Source: Marinifilum_A sediminis (GTDB lineage: Bacteria; Bacteroidota; Bacteroidia; Bacteroidales; Marinifilaceae). From it: a stretch of DNA of 64,000 nt. Made by a program: the position numbers and the translations under genes. The stretch covers positions 186,001 to 250,000 of the forward strand of contig CANMCX010000003.1 in NCBI GenBank assembly GCA_947496465.1, written 5' to 3'. This document shows positions 1 to 7,430 of this stretch, piece after piece. Position 1 is the stretch's first letter; each line of letters begins with the position of its first letter. The notes below the pieces were generated by a model. The model did no database searches. It worked only from the letters and a program-made list of their open reading frames with translations, and was not told the origin of the DNA.

Positions 1-1039
1 GGGTGGTATGGGGATAATTGTGATGTTCCTTGCAATATTACCAACATTAGGAATTGGAGGACGAGAACTATTTGTTGCCGAAGTTCCTGGTCCTGCTCCT
101 GATAAATTAACGCCAAGAATTAAAGAGACTGCACGTAACCTTTGGGGATTGTACATGTTGTTTACATTAATTCAGACCATATTGTTATTTGCAGGGGGAA
201 TGACATTTTTCGACGCCATTAATCACTCCTTAACAACTATGGCAACTGGTGGATACTCTACAAAACAAGCAAGTGTTGGCTTTTTTACTTCTCCTTATCT
301 TCAGTATGTTATAATTTTCTTCATGTTTGTTGCGGGTACAAATTTTACATTGTCGTATGCTGTTATTACGGGAAAGGCAACAAAAATTTTTAAAGATGAG
401 GAGTTTAGATTTTATACAATTGTTGTTTTACTTTTTAGTTTGTTAATAGCTGTGGGTTTATTTGCAGCAGGCAATATAAGTGGAGAGCAGGCATTTCGAG
501 ATAGTTTATTTACAGTTGTCTCAATAATTACAACAACAGGTTATGCTACCGCTGATTACCTGTTATGGACACCATTTCTGGGAATGTTGATTTTTGTATT
601 GTTTTTCGTCGGTGGATCTGCTGGGTCAACAGGAGGAGGAGTGAAAGTTGTTCGTATTTTACTTTTATTCAAGAATAGTTTTTATGAATTAAAACGTTTG
701 GTTCATCCTAATGCTGTAATTCCAATTCGTTATAATAAGCATGTAGTAGATCAGAAGACTGTAACCAATATTTTGGCCTTTTTTGTTTTTTACGTCATCA
801 TTTTCATGATATCATCAATTCTCATGTCGCTTTGGACTCCTGATATTTATTCAGCTTTTAGTGCTGTAGCTACCACACTTGGTAATATTGGACCAGGTTT
901 TGGTGAAGTTGGTCCGATGGAGAATTTTTATAAATTACCTGACTTGGCAAAATGGTTTCTTGCTTTTTTAATGATGTTAGGACGATTGGAGTTGTTTACG
1001 GTTTTGGTGTTGTTTTCGCCTTCATTTTGGAGACATTAA
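1..1039 (+). CDS. trkH: TrkH family potassium uptake protein (3' part)
   Basis: Membrane subunit of a Trk/Ktr-type K+ uptake system, importing potassium through a channel-like pore gated by a cytosolic TrkA partner. The gene is cut by the window start: the frame is open from base 2 and reads G-G-M-G-I-I-V, which matches the interior TrkH stretch GGMGI, so the ATG at 8 is internal. Three of the four filter loops are visible: TTMATGGYST, TTTGYATADY and TTLGNIGPGFG. The block GGSAGSTGGGVKVVR is the family hallmark between the third pore loop and the next helix. About 344 residues of a protein usually near 480-500 remain. A terminator follows at 1070. trkA is not in view and would be expected upstream. 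The family assignment is firm. Confidence 0.93.
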   Translation, partial: GGMGIIVMFLAILPTLGIGGRELFVAEVPGPAPDKLTPRIKETARNLWGLYMLFTLIQTILLFAGGMTFFDAINHSLTTMATGGYSTKQASVGFFTSPYLQYVIIFFMFVAGTNFTLSYAVITGKATKIFKDEEFRFYTIVVLLFSLLIAVGLFAAGNISGEQAFRDSLFTVVSIITTTGYATADYLLWTPFLGMLIFVLFFVGGSAGSTGGGVKVVRILLLFKNSFYELKRLVHPNAVIPIRYNKHVVDQKTVTNILAFFVFYVIIFMISSILMSLWTPDIYSAFSAVATTLGNIGPGFGEVGPMENFYKLPDLAKWFLAFLMMLGRLELFTVLVLFSPSFWRH

Positions 1040-1069
1040 TTAAAATATTTAATTAAATATTAGTAGGAG

Positions 1070-1096
1070 AGAGAACTTTGGAGTTCTCTTTTTTTA
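1070..1096 (+). terminator. Rho-independent terminator of trkH
   Basis: A 7-bp stem, AGAGAAC paired with GTTCTCT around a 6-base loop, runs straight into seven or more T residues. It lies 30 bases after the trkH stop. Confidence 0.8.
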
Positions 1097-1324
1097 TATT
1101 TAATAAATTGTTCTGGTCACATTTTGCGATTTTAATTAAAAATAATAAATCACTTAAAATAGTGAAACTGTCTATTATTCAGAATCCTTAAATAATTGAT
1201 TTTTTCTTTTAGTCAGTAAAATGAAAACTTTTATCATGAAAATATAACATTTTATAATGTTTACCGTAAATAGATTTATTAATATTACAGTCTATTACAT
1301 TTTGAACAACCTTTAATTAAACTC

Positions 1325-1600
1325 ATGAAGAACATTGAAAAGTACAATCATTTAATTGAAAAAGAAATCGCGAAATATAAAAGAGAGTCAGAAAAAGTAT
1401 TGACGAAATTTGAAAAAAGTTTTAGCAAAGGTAAGGTAGTCGCGACACATCATTTCGAAAATGTTGCATCAGAACTAATTCGTTTGGTAAAAACTGATTT
1501 AGAGAATGCAGGATATCATCCAGAGTTTATTGGAAACCGACCTGGAGGACATATTCTGTTACGTGTAAGCTTATTAAAATCATCAGGAAAAGTAGCATAG
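1325..1600 (+). CDS. Small conserved-looking hypothetical protein
   Basis: A 91-residue, basic, probably cytosolic protein that I do not recognise. The first half is charged and looks helical (many K and E, heptad-like spacing). The second half, from about residue 60, has a compact GYHPEF...RPGGHILLRVSLL segment that looks like a beta strand pair. There is no signal peptide, membrane segment or cysteine motif. It stands alone between trkH and a terminator at 1622, so it is likely its own transcript, with about 285 bases upstream that hold the trkH terminator and otherwise only AT-rich sequence. Real coding is supported by the isolated ATG start, the strong downstream terminator and the lack of any overlapping alternative. 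Function unknown. Confidence 0.6.
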   Translation: MKNIEKYNHLIEKEIAKYKRESEKVLTKFEKSFSKGKVVATHHFENVASELIRLVKTDLENAGYHPEFIGNRPGGHILLRVSLLKSSGKVA

Positions 1601-1621
1601 TACTGAAGAAACTTATATGAA

Positions 1622-1657
1622 AAATGCCGGTAAGAATTTTCTTATCGGCATTTTTTT
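1622..1657 (+). terminator. Rho-independent terminator
   Basis: AAATGCCG and CGGCATTT form a stem extended by TAAG/CTTA around a short AT loop, followed by a run of T. It follows the small gene at 1325 and also faces the convergent gene at 1673. Confidence 0.8.
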
Positions 1658-1672
1658 ATACAAATATTTTGT

Positions 1673-2284
1673 TTAATATGTAAGTTCTCCAATTCCTGGC
1701 CTGATAATTTCAAACTCACCATTTGTGCAATCAATCACTGTTGATGCTGTATTGTTTCCATATCCACCATCTATTATCAAATCCACATCCTTATTGTATT
1801 TTTCATGTATCAGTTCCGGATCGGTAGTGTATTCAATAACTTCGTCGGGATCATGAATTGATGTTGTCATTATAGGGTTTCCTAACTCTTCAACAATTCC
1901 TAAAGGAATGTAGTGATCGGGGACTCTTATGCCAACGGTTTTCTTTTTACTTTTAAACAGCTTGGGAACATTGTTACTCGCTTGTAGAATAAAAGTAAAT
2001 GCACCGGGTAGGTTTTTCTTCATTATTTTAAACGATGCATTATCAACCTTTGCATATTCAGAAAGATTGCTTAAGCTGTTACAAATAATCGAAAAGTTTC
2101 CTTTATCAGCAGATATATCTTTTAAACGAGCTATTTTTTGGATGGCTTTGTTATTGGTTATATCACATCCGATTGCATAAACCGTATCTGTGGGATATAT
2201 AACAACGCCTCCATCTCTTAATACATCTGCGATTCGCTGAAATTCCCTATGATTAGGGTTATCAGGATACAATTTTATAAGCAT
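1673..2284 (-). CDS. YciO-type member of the Sua5/YrdC (threonylcarbamoyl-AMP synthase) family
   Basis: A 203-residue single-domain protein of the Sua5/YrdC/YciO fold, the family whose TsaC member makes threonylcarbamoyl-AMP for t6A37 tRNA modification. Seen here: the nucleotide-binding stretch YPTDTVYAIGCDI near residue 30, NFSIICNSLSNLS, PGAFTFIL, KKTVGIRVPDH and PIMTTSI. The spacing and wording (NFS-ICxxLS, LPGAFTFIL, VGIRVP, DLIIDGGY) resemble E. coli YciO much more than TsaC. YciO proteins are reported to have much weaker activity than TsaC, so the housekeeping t6A role may lie with another gene. Starts at ATG. Divergent from the transaldolase gene only by position: both are on the minus strand, with the tal terminator between them. 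Confident on family, moderate on exact role. Confidence 0.85.
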   Translation of the reverse strand: MLIKLYPDNPNHREFQRIADVLRDGGVVIYPTDTVYAIGCDITNNKAIQKIARLKDISADKGNFSIICNSLSNLSEYAKVDNASFKIMKKNLPGAFTFILQASNNVPKLFKSKKKTVGIRVPDHYIPLGIVEELGNPIMTTSIHDPDEVIEYTTDPELIHEKYNKDVDLIIDGGYGNNTASTVIDCTNGEFEIIRPGIGELTY

Positions 2285-2412
2285 TACTGTAGTGGTTAGG
2301 GGTTATTTCGGGAAATAAAGATAAAAGTTTCGAGCGTAAGGTTAACTTGTTCTGTCTTATTTATTTTCAATCCACAACATATTATTAATTTCTGTATAGT
2401 ATTGCAATAAAA

Positions 2413-2440
2413 AAAAGGAATGTCGAAACATCCCTTTTTA
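2413..2440 (-). terminator. Rho-independent terminator of the transaldolase gene
   Basis: On the minus strand AAAAAGGGATGT pairs with ACATTCCTTTTT (one mismatch) around TTCG, followed by T residues. It lies about 20 bases after the transaldolase stop. Confidence 0.75.
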
Positions 2441-2460
2441 AAATTTTTTTCCGAGTAGTT

Positions 2461-3117
2461 TTACCCATTTAACTTATTGTAGTCAGCTAAAAATTGTTCC
2501 AATCCTTTATCAGTAAGAGGATGCTTTAAAAGACCTGTGATTGCACTTAACGGACAAGTTGCAACATCAGCACCTACTTCAACACATTGAATCATGTGCA
2601 TGGTGTGACGAATAGATGCGGCTAAAACTTGAGTTTCGAATCCGTAATAACTATTCATGTCTGCTATTTGACGTATTAATTCGATACCGTCAGTTGAAAT
2701 ATCATCAAGTCTTCCTACAAAAGGAGAAACATAGGTAGCACCAGCTTTAGCAGCTAATAGAGCTTGCCCAACAGAGAATATTAGAGTACAATTGGTTCTA
2801 ATATTTTTGGAACTTAAATATTTTACGGCTTTAATACCGTCTTTTGTGCATGGAACTTTTACAACAATTTGTGGATGAAGAGCAGCAAGTTCTTCACCTT
2901 CTGAAATCATACCCTCAAAATCTGTAGCAATAACTTCAGCACTTACATCTCCATCAACTATACCGCAAATATCAACATAGTGTTGTTTGATGTTTTTAGT
3001 TCCTTTAATTCCCTCTTTAGCCATAAGAGATGGATTGGTTGTTACACCATCAAGAACTCCTAAATCCTGTGCTTCTTTAATCTGATCAAGATTAGCTGTG
3101 TCAATAAAAAACTTCAT
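2461..3117 (-). CDS. tal: Transaldolase, short (FSA/TalC-like) subfamily
   Basis: A 218-residue class I aldolase barrel of the short transaldolase group; it would move a dihydroxyacetone unit between sugar phosphates in the non-oxidative pentose phosphate pathway in the cytosol. Landmarks: FIDTANL at the N-terminus, TTNPSL at 26-31, and the Schiff-base lysine in VVKVPCT (Lys87). Two positions that separate true transaldolases from fructose-6-phosphate aldolases in this subfamily are of the transaldolase type: Glu61 in SAEVIA (Gln in E. coli FsaA) and Phe133 in SPFVGR (Tyr in FsaA). So I call transaldolase, not FSA. Starts at ATG, with a good promoter upstream (3151-3182) and a terminator after it, so it is monocistronic. 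Confidence 0.92.
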   Translation of the reverse strand: MKFFIDTANLDQIKEAQDLGVLDGVTTNPSLMAKEGIKGTKNIKQHYVDICGIVDGDVSAEVIATDFEGMISEGEELAALHPQIVVKVPCTKDGIKAVKYLSSKNIRTNCTLIFSVGQALLAAKAGATYVSPFVGRLDDISTDGIELIRQIADMNSYYGFETQVLAASIRHTMHMIQCVEVGADVATCPLSAITGLLKHPLTDKGLEQFLADYNKLNG

Positions 3118-3150
3118 TTTACGATTTTTAGTTTGTTTTTAAGTCAAAAA

Positions 3151-3182
3151 CGAAAATACACTAATTTCTTTTGAAGAACAAA
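3151..3182 (-). promoter_or_regulatory. Bacteroidota-type promoter for the transaldolase gene
   Basis: On the minus strand TTTG (3182-3179) lies exactly 20 bases before TATTTTCG (3158-3151), a one-base variant of the Bacteroidota -7 element TAnnTTTG. The predicted start of transcription is about 30 bases upstream of the ATG. Confidence 0.55.
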
Positions 3183-3256
3183 GAGATAATTGCGTTTTAA
3201 ACTAATGAATTAAAATAATAAACTTGAAAATAAAGTTGGAGGGAGAATAAAAAAAG

Positions 3257-3330
3257 AGCCGATGGAGGGACTCGAACCCACGACCTGCTGATTACAAATC
3301 AGCTGCTCTAGCCAGCTGAGCTACATCGGC
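3257..3330 (-). tRNA. tRNA-Thr(TGT)
   Basis: Full 74-base cloverleaf. Acceptor GCCGATG pairs perfectly with CATCGGC; anticodon stem GCTGA/TCAGC carries loop TTTGTAA, anticodon TGT. CCA is not encoded. Last of four tRNA-Thr genes in this minus-strand array, and identical to the tRNA-Thr at 37176-37249. Confidence 0.96.
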
Positions 3331-3341
3331 GAATTTTTTTG

Positions 3342-3413
3342 AGCCATTGATGAGATTTGAACTCATGACCTCTTCCTTACCAAGGAAGCGCTCTACCCCT
3401 GAGCTACAACGGC
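3342..3413 (-). tRNA. tRNA-Thr(GGT)
   Basis: 72-base cloverleaf. Acceptor GCCGTTG/CAATGGC (one G-T pair), anticodon stem CTTCC/GGAAG with loop TTGGTAA, anticodon GGT, reading ACC/ACU. No encoded CCA. Sits between TGT-type tRNA-Thr copies, 11 bases from the nearest. Confidence 0.96.
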
Positions 3414-3440
3414 AAGTAACAATGTTGTTTTATATTGATG

Positions 3441-3514
3441 AGCCGGTGGAGGGACTCGAACCCACGACCTGCTGATTACAAATCAGCTGCTCTAGCCAGC
3501 TGAGCTACATCGGC
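3441..3514 (-). tRNA. tRNA-Thr(TGT), copy with A-C mismatch in the acceptor stem
   Basis: Same as the copy at 3257 except that the 3' acceptor strand reads CACCGGC instead of CATCGGC, so A5 faces C68. Anticodon loop TTTGTAA and all other arms are unchanged. Confidence 0.93.
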
Positions 3515-3583
3515 AATTGTTACTTTGGCAAAACATTTTAAAGAACGAAAGAAAGTCGTTAAACTTTCTTTTGATATTTGATG

Positions 3584-3657
3584 AGCCGGTGGAGGGACTC
3601 GAACCCACGACCTGCTGATTACAAATCAGCTGCTCTAGCCAGCTGAGCTACATCGGC
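3584..3657 (-). tRNA. tRNA-Thr(TGT), second copy with A-C mismatch
   Basis: 74 bases, same body and same CACCGGC 3' acceptor strand as the copy at 3441, giving an A5-C68 mismatch. First tRNA in the array and only about 30 bases after the SRP RNA, so the two may share a transcript. Confidence 0.93.
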
Positions 3658-3686
3658 ATTTTTTTTACAACTTAAAGTCATAAAAA

Positions 3687-3787
3687 AGTGGGTAAGCAGC
3701 TACGTCGCACCGCTTCGACCACCTACCCTTGCTGCCTTCCGACCCTGGGGGAGTTCAGTAGGAGCTGGTCGCGTAGTGCTTACCCGA
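3687..3787 (-). ncRNA. ffs: Signal recognition particle RNA, small bacterial type (4.5S-like)
   Basis: About 100 bases that fold as one long hairpin: GGGTAAGC at the 5' end (minus strand) pairs with GCTTACCC at the 3' end, then ACTACG/CGTAG. The apical part holds the conserved SRP core seen as CAGGGTCGGAAGGCAGCA, the Ffh M-domain binding site with its GGAA tetraloop. The RNA acts with Ffh to target nascent membrane proteins. Ends are approximate. A consensus promoter (3791-3821) places the start of transcription at about 3787. Confidence 0.92.
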
Positions 3788-3790
3788 CGA

Positions 3791-3821
3791 CAAAAGTAGA
3801 AAAAAGTTGTTTCCCCGCAAA
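3791..3821 (-). promoter_or_regulatory. ffs: Consensus Bacteroidota promoter for the SRP RNA
   Basis: On the minus strand TTTG (3821-3818), 19 bases, then TACTTTTG (3798-3791), a full match to TTTG-N19-TAnnTTTG. The RNA's terminal stem starts only a few bases downstream, which calibrates the start of transcription to about 4 bases after the element. Confidence 0.75.
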
Positions 3822-4002
3822 TAAAATATGAAACTTCTTCAAGTCTTTTTCGACTAACATAGGTCAAAGGATTTATTTTCAGAACAATAATTTTTCAAAA
3901 AAAAATCACTTTTTTATTCATTACTTGAATTGTTAGAGAAAACATGCTGCCATGAATACAATAATTAAGGATTTTTAAAGCAGGCTTTCCATTAAAAACG
4001 GA

Positions 4003-4010
4003 TATCTTTG
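4003..4010 (+). promoter_or_regulatory. Probable -7 element for the glycan operon
   Basis: TATCTTTG matches TAnnTTTG and lies 31 bases before the ATG at 4041. No TTTG is found at the usual -33 distance. The rest of the 250-base region back to the SRP RNA is AT-rich and shows no other feature. Confidence 0.45.
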
Positions 4011-4040
4011 TGCTCAATTTATAAAACAACAGTTTAAAAA

Positions 4041-4598
4041 ATGTACAACAAACCATTATTAAAGCATTCATTTTTGTTTGGCTCGTTAATAGGAGGGGTT
4101 CTTATTTTAGCAGCTCTTACATTTTATTTTAAAGAGGTATCAATAAATTTCAATCCAACTTTACTTTTTGTTAATAGATTTCTTATTGTACTAGGGGTAT
4201 TTTTCAGTGTGAAAAAATATCGCGATGAAGTTTTATTTGGAGTCATAAGTTATCGAAGAGCATCGGTTTGTGGAATTATTACAATTGGAATAGCTGCATC
4301 TTATTATGCACTTTTTATATATGTATTAACCAGTTATTTTGATTCTTCTATTCTGAAGGAGGCAATTGACTTTACAGAAAAAGGACTTGTTGAAATAGGG
4401 TATGAAGATGATCAGGTAGAATTATTAATGTCTATATATAGAAAAATTACACCTGGAATTTTTTCTTTTGGACAATGGTTCGGAAAAGCTTTGGCGGGAA
4501 TTTTCTTTTCTTTAATTGTATCCTTCTTTTTTCGCCAAAATAGAAATTTGTTTAATAACCGTTCTATTGATAAATTTAACGGTTCAAATAATCAATAA
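4041..4598 (+). CDS. DUF4199 family membrane protein
   Basis: A 185-residue inner-membrane protein with four hydrophobic segments at about residues 10-30, 40-57, 74-98 and 145-165, and a polar Asn-rich tail. The order of segments, the FNP...NRFLIVLGVFFSVKKYRDEV loop and the position just before a DPM-type glycosyltransferase fit the DUF4199 family, which is common in Bacteroidota and has no assigned function. It is the first gene of a four-gene operon (9 bases to the next gene), so a role in membrane presentation or assembly of a surface glycan is a reasonable inference from context only. Starts at ATG, preceded by a -7 element. Confidence 0.75.
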   Translation: MYNKPLLKHSFLFGSLIGGVLILAALTFYFKEVSINFNPTLLFVNRFLIVLGVFFSVKKYRDEVLFGVISYRRASVCGIITIGIAASYYALFIYVLTSYFDSSILKEAIDFTEKGLVEIGYEDDQVELLMSIYRKITPGIFSFGQWFGKALAGIFFSLIVSFFFRQNRNLFNNRSIDKFNGSNNQ

Positions 4599-4607
4599 AA
4601 ATCACAT

Positions 4608-5555
4608 ATGGATATTTCTGTTGTAGTTCCATTATATAATGAAGAGGAATCGCTTCCCGAATTGGTAGCCTGGATTGATCGGGTTATGAATAAAAATAAC
4701 TTTACTCATGAAGTTCTTCTGATTGATGATGGTAGTACCGATACCTCCTGGGATGTGATTGAAGATTTGCGAGAAAAATTTTCGGCTGTTCGTGGCATAA
4801 GATTTAGACGTAATTATGGAAAATCTGCTGCATTGTTTTGTGGATTCGATGCAGTAAGAGGTGATGTTATAATAACTATGGATGCGGATCTTCAGGATTC
4901 TCCGGATGAAATACCAGAGCTTTATAAAATAATTAAGGAAGATGGTTTTGACTTGGTGTCAGGATGGAAACAAAAACGATACGATCCAATATCTAAAACC
5001 ATACCAAGTAAATTTTTCAATAGAACTGCCAGAGCTATGTCTGGAATTAAATTGAATGACTTTAATTGTGGCTTAAAGGCTTACAAAAGTAAATTGGTTA
5101 AAAGTATTGAGGTTTATGGCGAAATGCATCGCTACATTCCTATTTTAGCTAAACAAGCTGGTTTTGTTAAAATTACCGAGAAGGTAGTTCAACATCAGGA
5201 ACGTAAATATGGTGTTACCAAATTTGGATTAAATCGCTTTATCAATGGCTTTTTAGATCTGTTATCCATCACGTTTATTAGCAAGTTTGGAAAAAAACCA
5301 ATGCACTTTTTTGGTTTACTGGGTACTTTAATGTTTTTAATTGGCTTCTTTGCTTCAGCATGGATTGGATTACAAAAAATCTACAGTATGAGTCAGGGTG
5401 AAATGCCACCATTGGTTACCGATAGTCCTTATTTCTTTATTGCTTTAGCTACAATGATTATAGGAACTCAACTTTTTTTAACAGGATTTGTTGCTGAGTT
5501 GGTAAGTCGTAGTTCACCCGAGCGAAATACCTACCATATAGAAAAAGAAATCTGA
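4608..5555 (+). CDS. Family 2 glycosyltransferase, DPM/GtrB type, with C-terminal membrane anchor
   Basis: A 315-residue enzyme with a GT-A domain (residues 1-220) and two C-terminal transmembrane helices (about 232-255 and 274-300). Motifs: VVPLYNEEESLP at the N-terminus, IDDGSTDTSW, the metal-binding DADLQD, and NDFNCGLKAYK. This layout is that of enzymes that move a sugar from UDP or GDP to a polyprenyl phosphate on the cytosolic face of the inner membrane, supplying a lipid-linked sugar for surface glycans. The sugar cannot be read from sequence. It follows the DUF4199 gene by 9 bases and precedes a methyltransferase and another glycosyltransferase, so it is part of a small surface-polysaccharide operon. 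Confidence 0.9.
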   Translation: MDISVVVPLYNEEESLPELVAWIDRVMNKNNFTHEVLLIDDGSTDTSWDVIEDLREKFSAVRGIRFRRNYGKSAALFCGFDAVRGDVIITMDADLQDSPDEIPELYKIIKEDGFDLVSGWKQKRYDPISKTIPSKFFNRTARAMSGIKLNDFNCGLKAYKSKLVKSIEVYGEMHRYIPILAKQAGFVKITEKVVQHQERKYGVTKFGLNRFINGFLDLLSITFISKFGKKPMHFFGLLGTLMFLIGFFASAWIGLQKIYSMSQGEMPPLVTDSPYFFIALATMIIGTQLFLTGFVAELVSRSSPERNTYHIEKEI

Positions 5556-5607
5556 TTAATGTTAAATTATTAATCATTGAACCTTAATCATTAAATATTT
5601 AGTAGTT

Positions 5608-6384
5608 GTGATAAAAAGTATAATTAGGTTATTACTTCAAATATTTCCTCGTCCATTTCTAATTAGATTAAGCTTACTAATTAATCGTGTAATAGCTATT
5701 TTTTTGATAGGGAATAAAGTTGAATGCCCGGTTTGTGGAGGTAAATTCAGAAAATTTCTTCCTTACGGATATACAAAAGCTACAGGAAGAGAGAATGCAC
5801 TTTGTCCTAAATGCCTGTCCTTAGAGCGCCACCGATTGATGTGGTTGTATCTGAATGATGAAACCGATTTTTTCACAAATGATTTAAAGGTATTGCACAT
5901 TGCTCCAGAACAATGTTTCTTCAAGCGATTTAAAGCTTTGCCAAACCTTGATTATACTACGGGAGATTTGGAATCGCCGATTGCAGATGTGCATTTCGAT
6001 GTACAGGAAATACCTTTTGAGGATGCTTCTTTTGATGTTGTAATTTGCAATCATGTATTGGAACATGTTGATGATGATGCGAAAGCAATGAGGGAAATGT
6101 ATCGTATTTTAAAGCCAAATGGTTTTGCAATTTTGCAGGTTCCTATGGATACGGATAATCCAAAAACAATGGAAGATCCAACGGTTACCGATCCTAAGGA
6201 AAGAGAGCATTTGTATCGCCAAAAAGATCATGTGCGATTGTATGGTTTAGATTATGCTAACCGATTATCGAACGCTGGCTTTAAGGTAAATTCGATTGAA
6301 TATGCCAAATCATTCGAAGCTACTTTAGCTTCTAAATATAGTCTTCCAATGAATGAAATTTTCTATTTCAATCAAAAAATCTAA
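5608..6384 (+). CDS. SAM-dependent methyltransferase with N-terminal zinc ribbon
   Basis: A 258-residue class I methyltransferase, GTG start. An N-terminal hydrophobic/amphipathic stretch (1-36) is followed by a four-cysteine zinc-ribbon-like module, CPVCGGKF near residue 40 and LCPKCLSLERHR near 70. The Rossmann domain follows: VLHIAPE (motif I region), FDVQEIPFEDASFDVVICNHVLEHVDDD, and MYRILKPNGFAILQVP, the Methyltransf_11 pattern. The substrate is unknown; in this setting a sugar or lipid-linked glycan is likely. It sits 52 bases after one glycosyltransferase gene and only 2 bases before the next, so translation with the latter may be coupled. The zinc ribbon fused to a methyltransferase occurs in other Bacteroidota surface-glycan loci, as far as I know. 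Confidence 0.85.
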   Translation: MIKSIIRLLLQIFPRPFLIRLSLLINRVIAIFLIGNKVECPVCGGKFRKFLPYGYTKATGRENALCPKCLSLERHRLMWLYLNDETDFFTNDLKVLHIAPEQCFFKRFKALPNLDYTTGDLESPIADVHFDVQEIPFEDASFDVVICNHVLEHVDDDAKAMREMYRILKPNGFAILQVPMDTDNPKTMEDPTVTDPKEREHLYRQKDHVRLYGLDYANRLSNAGFKVNSIEYAKSFEATLASKYSLPMNEIFYFNQKI

Positions 6385-6386
6385 GT

Positions 6387-7397
6387 ATGAGTAAGGAAAT
6401 TAAACTTTCGATAATTGTGCCGGTATACAACCGACCTGATGAAATGAAAGAATTGCTGGATAGTTTATCCGAGCAAACATATAAGGATTTCGAGCTGGTT
6501 GTTGTTGAAGATGGATCGTCGATTAAGAGTGAAGAACTTTGTAATGACTACGGCGACAAAATCAATATCTCCTATTATTATAAGCAAAATGAGGGACCTA
6601 GTATTGGTCGAAATTACGGATTAGCAAGAGCCAAAGGGAATTATTACTTGTTTTTCGATTCCGATTGTATTATTCCAGCTCATTATATGGAAACCATTCA
6701 GAAAGAGTTGACCGATAATTTTGTGGATTGTTATGGTGGACCTGATGGTGCTATGGATGATTTTTCTGATTTTCAGAAAGCTGTATCCTATGCAATGACT
6801 TCTTTCTTTACAACAGGCGGAATCAGAGGAGGGAAGAAGCAAGTGCATAAATTTCATCCTCGAAGTTTTAACCTTGGCTTTTCGAAAGCTGTATATGAAA
6901 ATACTGGCGGATTTCCTGTAACTACCATGCATCCTGGCGAGGATATGGTTTTTGCCATTGAGGTTATTAAGCGTGGATTTGAAACTCGTTTGATTAGTGA
7001 GGCTTATGTTTTTCACAAGAGAAGAGTATCATTCAAAAAATTCTATAAGCAAGTTTTCGGATTCGGTAAAACCCGTTATATCATATCAAAACATTATCCT
7101 GAAACATTTAAAATCTTCTTTTTGTTTCCATCACTGTTTGTATTGGGAACCATTGGGGCATTATTGTTAGGCTTAAGTGTGCATAGAATGTTCGCATTTC
7201 CAGTTCTTGTTTATGCATTCCTTGTGTTTTCCGATGCATTAAGTAAAAGCAAGTCGATTACAATTGCCATTAAAGCTTTGGCGGCTAGTTTCGTTCAATT
7301 GTTTGCCTATGGAATTGGTTTTATAGATGCAGTTTGGAAGCACAAAATATTGGGCAAAGATGAGTTTGGTGTATTTGGAAAAGGATTTTATGAATAA
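6387..7397 (+). CDS. Family 2 glycosyltransferase with C-terminal membrane helices
   Basis: A 336-residue GT-A enzyme. Seen: LSIIVPVYNRPDEM at the N-terminus, VVEDGSS, the metal-binding FDSDCI, and the acceptor-side block GGFPVTTMHPGEDMVFAIEV with the ED dyad common in inverting GT2 enzymes. Residues from about 245 to 320 contain two or three hydrophobic helices. It probably adds a sugar to a lipid-linked glycan at the inner membrane. It is the last gene of the 4041-7397 operon, 2 bases after the methyltransferase, and ends at a hairpin terminator shared with the convergent miaA gene. Sugar specificity unknown. Confidence 0.88.
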   Translation: MSKEIKLSIIVPVYNRPDEMKELLDSLSEQTYKDFELVVVEDGSSIKSEELCNDYGDKINISYYYKQNEGPSIGRNYGLARAKGNYYLFFDSDCIIPAHYMETIQKELTDNFVDCYGGPDGAMDDFSDFQKAVSYAMTSFFTTGGIRGGKKQVHKFHPRSFNLGFSKAVYENTGGFPVTTMHPGEDMVFAIEVIKRGFETRLISEAYVFHKRRVSFKKFYKQVFGFGKTRYIISKHYPETFKIFFLFPSLFVLGTIGALLLGLSVHRMFAFPVLVYAFLVFSDALSKSKSITIAIKALAASFVQLFAYGIGFIDAVWKHKILGKDEFGVFGKGFYE

Positions 7398-7401
7398 AAA
7401 A

Positions 7402-7430
7402 AAGAGGCATTAAGCCTCTTTAAATTTTTT
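7402..7430. terminator. Bidirectional terminator between the glycan operon and miaA
   Basis: AAAGAGGC pairs with GCCTCTTT around a 5-base loop; T-rich on both strands. The right arm overlaps the miaA stop codon at 7420-7422. Confidence 0.75.

Noticed and set aside
3257..3657. Regularly spaced near-identical repeats, CRISPR-like at first sight
   Set aside because: Each unit folds as a complete tRNA-Thr; spacing is uneven and no cas gene is present.
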